This document shows positions 43,401 through 49,438 of a DNA stretch of 55,157 bases, piece after piece. The stretch's first letter is position 1. Every line of letters starts with the position of its first letter. The stretch comes from an uncultured Prevotellaceae bacterium (GTDB lineage Bacteria > Bacteroidota > Bacteroidia > Bacteroidales > Bacteroidaceae), in assembly GCA_902774815.1 (NCBI GenBank), contig CACYJV010000022.1, positions 1-55,157 on the forward strand, given 5' to 3'. Both the position numbers and the translations under genes were made by a program. The notes beneath the pieces are model-generated. The model did no database searches. It had not been told where the DNA came from and was given only the letters and a program-made list of their open reading frames with translations.

Positions 43401-43542
43401 TGCTTCTCCTCTGAGCGTTGCCTTCATGGTAAGCCGAGAGGAATGCCTTTGCACGCCGCTCTGCCTGCTCACGATTGAGAGGGACAGCATGCCCAAGCAC
43501 CGATGCTAGAAGCATACATAATAATAAACTTAGTCTATTCAT
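40477..43542 (-). CDS. Secreted C10 (streptopain-like) protease between sufB and sufC
   Basis: A 1021-residue exported protease. Signal peptide residues 1-18 (LLASVLGHA). The propeptide runs to about 140, with GEGFVVAAADDRLPAVLGYS. The peptidase has Cys170 in PSGCVATAMAQIMYYHQWP and His308 in GGHAFVCDGY, then FHFNWGWDG. Long beta-rich C-terminal modules follow. The C-terminus (IFALDGRRVDRNYRGPVIVR) is tail-like but continues for about 28 residues, part of which (RKALSFGEKTKSEK) is encoded by a C/G-rich palindrome (40508-40535). It shares the overall plan of the C10 protein at 1008 but is clearly a different protein. It is codirectional with and lies inside the suf genes, 59 bases after sufB and 53 before sufC, so suf transcription may pass through it. 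It has no role in Fe-S assembly that I know. Confidence 0.93.
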   Translation of the reverse strand: MNRLSLLLCMLLASVLGHAVPLNREQAERRAKAFLSAYHEGNAQRRSMMKISSTPFCYLAKSEACYVFGLTSGEGFVVAAADDRLPAVLGYSECALPADATMPQNMRSWLLTYDKELKWLNEHGQPTLIAETATESEKVRRLIKPMIATSWGQEAPYNNKVPKEGCPSGCVATAMAQIMYYHQWPQQATTAIPKYYMASAPLEPVVFDWTSMLGSYAGSYSTQSGDAVATLMRYAGQAVRMNYGKDGSGAYAEAVAYALATYFDYDAGMRFVQQAQYSKKEWEDLIYNELSQGRPVFYAGADTWEGGHAFVCDGYSHDGYFHFNWGWDGLYDGYFLLSSMSPMFFYNFGYNHNAVIGIKPNKDGMDDESGGIIASSLTAEGKQVYYRSATDDDFSGILIADERMSAHTTDHATQCAIGLYADGQLLRVLGTYNYGFSLKPGDWSSMMYGIDFGAGISEGHYELRPVSRNADDDHWTRDLGGDHHFIMADIAGDSLRLHNHMAGEDLHVNSIETNGAWTGWDYMIDVTNNGPTYNGPLWLMCEEDSDGVALYEMNLCIPAGERQRVPVHFGGRLEEGTVYKVCLDAEGMQPIGTVIPTKAEQTLEMNIQLLNVDGDKLIGGVLKLQAVVTNRMDKAFEREFYIGANSRESGDYGSAAKFVRLQPGETRTVNVEFTLRNDLESRLGCKYEAWVETDLKTKVRTAGYELARGALFYHADGSITATTDTTAITVPADALAADMRYAGKRLSKVTPSDNPNCLYLLDANAEVPEGIGNRNVVRGSTAALISLTDGYPFTAPINFQAAKVTYSRVLPDRTWTTLSVPFDAQLPNADEMLLKQWTEEVGCMLHFDDAPAIAAYQPYLVWANGQTLALTATDVAFLRFPESYETAVNYAFGGTLDNVLYLDIDRSMASASHYTVKSDGSAFVFSDDDVEPFRAYFRPLGDRMDEELPITIGGRTIAGIADVHTTGVPKPEAIFALDGRRVDRNYRGPVIVRRSDGTVRKALSFGEKTKSEKYNIKFNRK
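40508..40535. repeat. C/G-rich palindrome inside the C10 protease 3' end
   Basis: TCTCC and GGAGA form a short stem around CCCGAA, with CCCTCTCC-like sequence on the minus strand. It encodes part of the extra residues that follow the tail-like motif of the protease. It is the third member of this C/G-rich family that is translated. Confidence 0.45.
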
Positions 43543-43566
43543 AAAATCATCTTATCAACTGTCTTT

Positions 43567-43598
43567 CTCCCTCGCTATTAGGGAGGGTCGGGATGGGC
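43567..43598. repeat. REP-like palindrome with G-rich flank between sufB and the C10 gene
   Basis: CTCCCT (43567-43572) and AGGGAG (43580-43585) form a stem around a 7-base loop, followed by GGTCGGGATGGG. The same stem-plus-flank is seen at 54761-54787, and its complement at 10464-10496. It occupies half the gap between sufB and the protease gene. Confidence 0.6.
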
Positions 43599-43601
43599 TC
43601 C

Positions 43602-45092
43602 CTACCCTACAGTTCCTTCCAGTGAGACACTCAGCAGTTTCTGAGCCTCGACGGCGAACTCCATGGGCAGCTTATTCAGCACCTCCTTGGCATAGCCGTT
43701 GACGATCAGTCCTACAGCCTGCTCCGTTGGGATGCCTCGCTGGTTGCAGTAGAACAGCTGGTCCTCGGAGATTTTCGAGGTCGTGGCCTCGTGTTCGAAG
43801 ATGGCCGTCGGATTGTGTACGTCCATATAGGGGAACGTGTGAGCACCACAGTTTGAGCCCAGCAGCAGCGAGTCGCACGACGAGTAGTTGCGGGCATTCT
43901 CTGCCTTCGCGGTGGCACGCACCAGTCCACGATACGAGTTCTGCGAGTGGCCTGCAGAGATTCCTTTCGAGATAATGGTGCTCTTGGTGTTGCGCCCCAT
44001 GTGTATCATCTTCGTGCCCGTGTCGGCCTCCTGATAGTTGTTGGTCACGGCGACGGAATAGAATTCAGCCACCGAGCTGTCGCCGCGCAGCACGCACGAC
44101 GGATACTTCCACGTGATGGCCGACCCCGTCTCCACCTGTGTCCACGAGAGCTTCGAGCCCTCGCCGCGCAGGTCGCCGCGCTTCGTCACGAGGTTCAGTA
44201 CGCCGCCACGTCCGTTCTCATCGCCCGGATACCAGTTTTGCACCGTAGAGTATTTCACCTCGGCCCGGTCGTTGACGATGATTTCGACGATGGCCGCATG
44301 CAGTTGGTTTTCGTCGCGCATCGGTGCCGTGCAACCTTCCAGATAGCTCACGTACGAGTCGTCGTCGGCCACAATCAACGTTCGCTCAAACTGACCAGTG
44401 TTGCGGGCGTTGATGCGGAAGTAAGAGCTGAGCTCCATCGGACAGCGCACACCCTTTGGAATATAGACGAACGAGCCATCGCTGAACACGGCCGAGTTCA
44501 ACGCTGCGAAGAAATTGTCGCGATAGGGCACAACCGTTCCAAGATACTGTCGCACCAACTCGGGATATTCCTTCACGGCCTCGCCGATGGAACAGAATAT
44601 GATGCCCTTCTCCTGCAGCTGTGCCTTGAAGGTTGTCTTCACCGACACTGAGTCCATAATGGCATCAACGGCGGTGTTGCCGCTCAGCGCCAGCCGCTCC
44701 TCAAGGGGAATGCCCAGCTTGTCGAAGGTCTTTTCGAGTTCAGGATCAATCTTTCCATCACCCGCCGTTTTTTTTGCCATAGGGTCGGCATAATAGCTGA
44801 TGGCCTGATAATCGATATCGGGAAGATGCACATGCCCCCACTCCGGCTGTTTCATCGTAAGCCAGTGGCGGAAGGCCTTCAGGCGGAACTCCAGCAGCCA
44901 GTCGGGCTCGCCCTTCTTCTGCGAAATGAGTCGCACCACGTCCTCGCTGAGTCCAACGGGAATCACTTCGGTATGCACGTCGGTGGTGAAGCCGAACTCA
45001 TACTTCTTTTCGGCTATGCGGCGCACCAGCTCGTTGTCGCTCTCGTTCTCGCCCTCGCTACCTATATTCTTATTCTTCAGATTTTCTTCCAT
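43602..45092 (-). CDS. sufB: Fe-S assembly scaffold protein SufB
   Basis: A 496-residue scaffold subunit on which Fe-S clusters are built with SufC and SufD. The start is ATG 45092 ([20 protein letters not shown]); the frame is open 47 codons upstream, but that stretch contains the promoters. Family features are [55 protein letters not shown], and the C-terminal [20 protein letters not shown] and [20 protein letters not shown]. The length is usual. Two promoter-like boxes and an inverted repeat lie upstream (45120-45233). Confidence 0.96.
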   Translation of the reverse strand: MEENLKNKNIGSEGENESDNELVRRIAEKKYEFGFTTDVHTEVIPVGLSEDVVRLISQKKGEPDWLLEFRLKAFRHWLTMKQPEWGHVHLPDIDYQAISYYADPMAKKTAGDGKIDPELEKTFDKLGIPLEERLALSGNTAVDAIMDSVSVKTTFKAQLQEKGIIFCSIGEAVKEYPELVRQYLGTVVPYRDNFFAALNSAVFSDGSFVYIPKGVRCPMELSSYFRINARNTGQFERTLIVADDDSYVSYLEGCTAPMRDENQLHAAIVEIIVNDRAEVKYSTVQNWYPGDENGRGGVLNLVTKRGDLRGEGSKLSWTQVETGSAITWKYPSCVLRGDSSVAEFYSVAVTNNYQEADTGTKMIHMGRNTKSTIISKGISAGHSQNSYRGLVRATAKAENARNYSSCDSLLLGSNCGAHTFPYMDVHNPTAIFEHEATTSKISEDQLFYCNQRGIPTEQAVGLIVNGYAKEVLNKLPMEFAVEAQKLLSVSLEGTVG

Positions 45093-45119
45093 GATGATTG
45101 CTCTCGCACAAATGTGGTG

Positions 45120-45150
45120 CAAAGGTACGAATAATCGAGCGCAGAACAAA
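45120..45150 (-). promoter_or_regulatory. Proximal sufB promoter
   Basis: Minus-strand TTTG (45150-45147) and TACCTTTG (45127-45120) are 19 bases apart, with the ATG 28 bases downstream. The segment GCAAAGGTACGAATAATCG (45119-45137, plus strand) recurs at 45202-45220. Confidence 0.66.
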
Positions 45151-45180
45151 AGAAACTCGTTTTTTTTTGCCGAGATGTAG

Positions 45181-45210
45181 TACCTTCGCGATTTTTTAAT
45201 CGCAAAGGTA
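45181..45210. promoter_or_regulatory. Inverted repeat in the sufB control region
   Basis: TACCTTCGCGAT (45181-45192) and ATCGCAAAGGTA (45199-45210) are inverted copies with one mismatch, separated by six bases (TTTTTA). One arm overlaps the distal -7 box, so a factor bound here would block that promoter. Confidence 0.55.
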
Positions 45211-45233
45211 CGAATAATCGCGCGAATTGCCAA
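45203..45233 (-). promoter_or_regulatory. Distal sufB promoter (duplicate of the proximal one)
   Basis: Minus-strand TTG (45233-45231) and TACCTTTG (45210-45203) are 20 bases apart. It lies inside a 19-base exact duplicate of the proximal promoter region, 83 bases further upstream. Confidence 0.52.
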
Positions 45234-45261
45234 GCAAAAATCGGGTTTTTGCTTGGCAATT
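45225..45261 (-). terminator. Perfect 16-bp hairpin, terminator of the PI-PLC/outer-membrane protein unit
   Basis: AATTGCCAAGCAAAAA (45225-45240) and its exact complement (45246-45261) enclose TCGGG. It lies 21 bases past the stop at 45283 and would end transcription before the suf genes. Its right side overlaps the distal sufB -33 box. Confidence 0.75.
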
Positions 45262-45282
45262 ATATTCTATTTGACCTTCAAG

Positions 45283-46134
45283 CTAAAAGATTTTGTAGGC
45301 AACGCGGAGTTGCAGGTTAGGCCAGGCTTTCAGCCAAGACAAGGTGCTGGTGATGCCGGAATTGCGGCCCGACGACTTGATTTCCACGTCGTTGTTCAAC
45401 ACGAACTTCGGTGTGCCCCAGAACAACAGGCCTGCGTCTACAGCCAGGCTGAGGCGGTGCTTCTTGGCGAGGTGCTGGCCGAAGCCGATGCCAAGATAGG
45501 GTTTCACGGCATGGGTCTTCATGCGCACGTCGATGTTGCCACGCTCGTCGGCTGTGAACACGTAGTCGCCGAACTTCAGTCCGATGGGCTGATAGTTGGT
45601 GCGGAAGACGCTGTTGTAGTCTTCCACCAACTGATTGGCATAGTAGAGCACTTGGAGTGCGCCTTCGTTGGTGTTGCGGAAGTGGACGAAGTTCTGGCTG
45701 CCTGCGTAGAGTCCAGCCGAGAAGTAGAAGGGTTGGTTTCGGAAAGGATGTACCTCGCCGAGGAGGAAGAAGTTCCAGAAGTTGGGTTCGGCGGCCAGCT
45801 CCACCTTTTCTGTGAGCTGGGAGCGCTTCACGGCTTCGGCCTCCACCATCTGCATCTCGGTGATTTCGGTGGCGGTGTTGATGGCTTTGAATTTGATGTC
45901 GCCCACGTTCCATCCTGCGAAGCCTGCCCTGAGCGTCACGAGTTTGTGGAGGGGCACGACCACGTCGATGCCCGTGCCGGCGAGTCCTGAGGTGAGTCCC
46001 ACGGAGAGGTGGTTGAGCAGTCCGTCCTCGGCATACAACTGGTCCGTACGTTGCGCGCTGGCGCTTGTGGGCGCAAGTGCGAACGAGAAGAGGATGCAGA
46101 GAAGGCAGATATGGTGTTTCATATGTTTCGTCAT
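45283..46134 (-). CDS. Small outer-membrane-barrel-like protein
   Basis: A 283-residue protein with a signal peptide (LLCILFSFALAPTSASAQ, ending near residue 28). The mature part alternates hydrophobic and polar residues with many aromatics (LVTLRAGFAGWNVGDIKFKA, PFYFSAGLYAGSQNFVHF, AVKPYLGIGFGQHLAKKHRL) and ends LRVAYKIF, with a terminal Phe as expected for outer-membrane barrels. It starts 7 bases after the PI-PLC stop, so the two are translated from one transcript. I do not recognise a specific family. Starts at 46134 or 46122 are both possible. A role linked to the surface lipoprotein before it is an inference from the pairing. Confidence 0.78.
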   Translation of the reverse strand: MTKHMKHHICLLCILFSFALAPTSASAQRTDQLYAEDGLLNHLSVGLTSGLAGTGIDVVVPLHKLVTLRAGFAGWNVGDIKFKAINTATEITEMQMVEAEAVKRSQLTEKVELAAEPNFWNFFLLGEVHPFRNQPFYFSAGLYAGSQNFVHFRNTNEGALQVLYYANQLVEDYNSVFRTNYQPIGLKFGDYVFTADERGNIDVRMKTHAVKPYLGIGFGQHLAKKHRLSLAVDAGLLFWGTPKFVLNNDVEIKSSGRNSGITSTLSWLKAWPNLQLRVAYKIF

Positions 46135-46141
46135 AGGAATG

Positions 46142-47389
46142 CTATTTGAAGTGCGGCTGGTTTGACATGATGAGCAGATGGGTGAGCGACTGGCTCAGAG
46201 GATAGAAGCCGTAGAGGTAGTCGCTGGTGTAGGGAGTGCCGCCGTTGATGATGCAGTGCACGTAGTCGTGGCAGGCCATGTCCATCGGCATGATGCCCAC
46301 GGTGCCCTCGTGCTGCTGCAGGTCGGCAATGACGAGGGGGTGGAGGTTGGCGGCATTGGTGATATAGCCGCGCGGCGACACCTCGGTATAGGCCGAGCAG
46401 TGGTTCACGACCCAGATGTCCTGTTCGGTGGCGGCGGCCTCGCGTGCGCTGTGCATCATGTTGATGACCGTCTGCTGCTTGTTCTTCATGCGCTGCTCGG
46501 TGGTGGTCTTGTAGTAGTCCTGCTTGTAGAGTGTGGCCTTCAGCGTGGTGTCGCTCATACTGTACATAGCGCAGTTGCGCTGGGCCTCGGGGTTGAGTTG
46601 CTCGTTGATGTCGGGGTCCTCGTCGGGCCAGTCGCAATAGACAATGGGGAAGTGGAAGGCGGCATTTATCGGTCGTAGGTCGTAGCGGCTCAGCCAGAGT
46701 ATCTTTCCACGCATCTCGCCCACGGTGATGCCAGGGTGCCAGTTGTCGACGAACAGCCCCTGGTACTTCGGCTTGCTCAGCACCTTATGGAGCAGCACCG
46801 TCCAGTTGTTTTGGTTTTCCCAACCATTGTCGGCCTGTAGTTTGGCAATGAAGAATTCCGAGGGATGCTGCTTCAGGTAGCGTTGCAGCTGGTCGATGGT
46901 CTCTTCGAAGGTGACGTCGAGCTCGCTGATGCCGTGGGTGAGGCGCAGGATTTGCTTCTCGGCGGGATCGGTGGCCAGTGTGTCGATGCTAACCACGGGG
47001 CGAATGTCGAAGAACCTGATGCCGCAGGCCATCTGCTCCTCGAGTGTTGACACCTGGCTGATGGCCGTCTGGTTGAACACGTACTTCAGCAGGGGCTGGT
47101 AGAAGCCCATGCCGGTCATGGTGTCGTGGGTGCCGGGGATGCTGAGTTTGCACACCTTTGTCTCGTCGCGCACCATGCTCAGCCAGTCGGTGATGGGGGC
47201 GGACAGGTTGTAGGCGATGGCGATGCTGTCCTGATAGCCTTCTGAAAAGAGGAACGGCAAAGATAGTGAGGTCTCTTCGTCGTAGGCTTTCTCGAGGTCT
47301 TCATCCTCGCAGCTATTCAAGGTCATCATGGCCATAACGGCCATGATGACATACATGAATTTCCTATACATAGTTTTTTGGTTTTTCAT
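46142..47389 (-). CDS. PI-PLC-like phosphodiesterase lipoprotein
   Basis: A 415-residue lipoprotein (lipobox TLNSC, Cys27, then EDEDLEK) with the bacterial phosphatidylinositol-specific phospholipase C X domain. SIPGTHDTMTG holds the first catalytic histidine (His88), IRFFDIRPV the following acidic residue, and LRLTHGI the second histidine (His152); FFIAKLQADNGWENQNNW and KILWLSRYDL fit later strands of the barrel. The family cleaves phosphatidylinositol or related phosphodiesters without calcium. The natural substrate in a gut bacterium may be host or its own inositol lipid. It lies 24 bases after the SpoIIE-type phosphatase and 7 bases before the barrel protein. Confidence 0.9.
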   Translation of the reverse strand: MKNQKTMYRKFMYVIMAVMAMMTLNSCEDEDLEKAYDEETSLSLPFLFSEGYQDSIAIAYNLSAPITDWLSMVRDETKVCKLSIPGTHDTMTGMGFYQPLLKYVFNQTAISQVSTLEEQMACGIRFFDIRPVVSIDTLATDPAEKQILRLTHGISELDVTFEETIDQLQRYLKQHPSEFFIAKLQADNGWENQNNWTVLLHKVLSKPKYQGLFVDNWHPGITVGEMRGKILWLSRYDLRPINAAFHFPIVYCDWPDEDPDINEQLNPEAQRNCAMYSMSDTTLKATLYKQDYYKTTTEQRMKNKQQTVINMMHSAREAAATEQDIWVVNHCSAYTEVSPRGYITNAANLHPLVIADLQQHEGTVGIMPMDMACHDYVHCIINGGTPYTSDYLYGFYPLSQSLTHLLIMSNQPHFK

Positions 47390-47413
47390 ATCATAAAAAG
47401 ATTCTCTCTTCGC

Positions 47414-49435
47414 TCATTTGCCAGGCCGATAGCCGATGGCAAGCATCGTAAGGTCGTCGCTCTGCTCGGCCTCGCCCACGAAGCGGGCAACGGCCTGTGC
47501 CATCTGGGTGATAAGCATCTGCGACGACACTGCCTCCTCTGTCTGCAGACTCTTCACGACCTGCGCGATGCCTTCCATCTGGAACTGCTCATGGCTGCCG
47601 TTCTCGGCTTCGTTCAGTCCGTCGGTATAGAGGAAAATGGTCGTATGGGGCTGGAGCGTAGTCTCCTGTAGGGAAAATTCCCATCCGGGCATCACGCCGA
47701 CGGGGATGTTGGAGTCGCAGGTCAGTTCTCGGCCTCCGTCGGCAGAGATGAGCAGCGGCGCGTCGTGACCTGCATTGCAATAATGGAGCAGACCCTTGTC
47801 GAGTTCGAGCACGCCCACGAACAGCGTGACAAACATGCTGGACTCATTGCCTTCAGACATCGCCTCGTTGAGAGCGCGGACGATGTGGTGCGGCTCTGTA
47901 GCATGGGCCGACACGTTGCGGAACAACGAGCGCGTGACCGCCATGACGAGTGATGCGGGCACGCCCTTGCCCGAGACGTCGCCGATGCAGAAGTACAGCC
48001 GATTGTCGTGCAGGTAGAAATCGAAGAGGTCGCCGCCCACGGCCTTGGCCGGTGTCAGCATGCCGTAGATGTCGATGTCGTTGCGGTTGGGGTAGGGTGG
48101 GAATATCTTCGGCAGCATCGCCATCTGGATGTTGTGGGCGATGGTCAGTTCGTTTTCGATGGCAGCCTTCGAGGCCGTGGTCTGCTTCAGTTCCTCCATG
48201 TACTGCGTCAGCGATTGTTGCATGTTGGCAAAGGAGTCGCGCAGCAGGCGCACCTCGTCGTTGTGCCTGATGGCGGGCAGCGGCGTGTCGAAGTTTCCCT
48301 TAGCCACCTCGTCGGCCGACGCTGCCAACTGCTTCAGGGGCTTGGTGGCCCGACGGATGGAGTGCGAGCTGACCAGCCACACCAGCAGCACGGCCAGCAG
48401 GATGAGGAACACCAGCATGCCACCCACGAGGTAGGCTGTGAGGTCAATGACCAAATTGGGCACGACCAGTCCCACCGACCACCCTATGGGCCAGACGGGT
48501 GTGTAGAAGACGTAGGAGTCGCGGCCTTCAAAGTCGAGGTTGGTTGCTTCCTCATCGACATCCATGCCATGGCTTCTCTTGCCAGCCATCATGTTTCGGC
48601 CCAGCGCGGCCACGGCAGCCGTGTCAGCAGATGCCTTCACCACGCTCTGGAAGTTGTCCTTGATGACGCGCTGCTTGTCGGGATGGACGATGAAGGTGCC
48701 TCTCTGGGAGATGAGGAAGCTGTAGGGCACGAGGTCTGAAATTTCCGTGTTGCGTTGCTTGGGGTCGTCAGTAGAGGTCCACTCTTGGATGTAGATTTCC
48801 TCATCGACCTCGTCCATCTTCTTTTGCAGCCAACTGAGAGATACGTCGATTCCCAGCACGGCCACCGTGCGCCCTTGCTTGTCGCGAATGGGCTGCACAT
48901 AGGCCACCAGCGGCTGCTGCGTAGTGTCGTTGTACTCGAAGAACGGCTCCGACCAGAAGCCATCCTCTGTCTGCAGCGCCTGCAGGAACCATTCTTCCTG
49001 CAGGTAGTTCTCCAGGCTGTCGGCATGGCTGACGACCTCTATGTGGGTGCTGTCGTGCCGAATGGCATAGGGCACGTAGCAGCGTCCCTTCTGCGGATAG
49101 TAGTTCTCGATGAAGCTGATGCCGCAACTGCGGATGAGTGTATCCTGCTTCAGGGCGCGCTCCAGCAGCATGGGCAGCTGGTCGGGGCGGTCGAGGCGTT
49201 CCTCTATCTGAGGAACGAGGTCGTGGGCGTTGGTACTGATGTTGGAAGTGACAAGGCTGATGTAGGCTGAAACGGTTTCGAGCATGGCCCCGTGGCGTTG
49301 TTGCTCGTTTTCAACGATGAAGGCGCCGCCTATGATGAAAACCAAAAAGGAGGCGATGCTCATCACGGTGAGTAGTGTGAGCACCAGCCTCCTGGTAAGC
49401 CTTCGTGAAAAGGATTTGAATTTGCGGTTGCGCAT
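47414..49435 (-). CDS. Membrane SpoIIE-type (PP2C) phosphatase with Cache sensor and HAMP
   Basis: A 673-residue inner-membrane signalling protein. TM1 is at about residues 15-38 (LVLTLLTVMSIASFLVFIIG). Residues 40-330 are extracytoplasmic and resemble a double Cache domain (GRTVAVLGIDVSLSWLQKKM, FYTPVWPIGWSVGLVVP). TM2 is at about 336-358, followed by a HAMP linker (RRATKPLKQLAASADEVAKG) and a coiled coil. The catalytic PP2C_SIG domain has VGGDLFDFY, GDVSGKG at residues 485-491, FLYTDGLNEAEN and SDDLTMLAIG, so all metal-binding aspartates appear present. Such RsbU-like enzymes dephosphorylate anti-sigma antagonists or similar. It begins only 3 bases after the infB stop, an unusual position for such a sensor. 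No partner (STAS or anti-sigma kinase) is in the window. Confidence 0.92.
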   Translation of the reverse strand: MRNRKFKSFSRRLTRRLVLTLLTVMSIASFLVFIIGGAFIVENEQQRHGAMLETVSAYISLVTSNISTNAHDLVPQIEERLDRPDQLPMLLERALKQDTLIRSCGISFIENYYPQKGRCYVPYAIRHDSTHIEVVSHADSLENYLQEEWFLQALQTEDGFWSEPFFEYNDTTQQPLVAYVQPIRDKQGRTVAVLGIDVSLSWLQKKMDEVDEEIYIQEWTSTDDPKQRNTEISDLVPYSFLISQRGTFIVHPDKQRVIKDNFQSVVKASADTAAVAALGRNMMAGKRSHGMDVDEEATNLDFEGRDSYVFYTPVWPIGWSVGLVVPNLVIDLTAYLVGGMLVFLILLAVLLVWLVSSHSIRRATKPLKQLAASADEVAKGNFDTPLPAIRHNDEVRLLRDSFANMQQSLTQYMEELKQTTASKAAIENELTIAHNIQMAMLPKIFPPYPNRNDIDIYGMLTPAKAVGGDLFDFYLHDNRLYFCIGDVSGKGVPASLVMAVTRSLFRNVSAHATEPHHIVRALNEAMSEGNESSMFVTLFVGVLELDKGLLHYCNAGHDAPLLISADGGRELTCDSNIPVGVMPGWEFSLQETTLQPHTTIFLYTDGLNEAENGSHEQFQMEGIAQVVKSLQTEEAVSSQMLITQMAQAVARFVGEAEQSDDLTMLAIGYRPGK

Positions 49436-49438
49436 TGT

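Noticed and set aside
1008-43542. The two C10 protease genes as a recent duplication
   Set aside because: They share domain order and active-site motifs, but flanks, propeptides and C-terminal regions are too different in sequence.
45093-45233. An N-terminal extension of SufB
   Set aside because: It spans both promoter boxes and the inverted repeat, and SufB orthologues begin near MEENLK.
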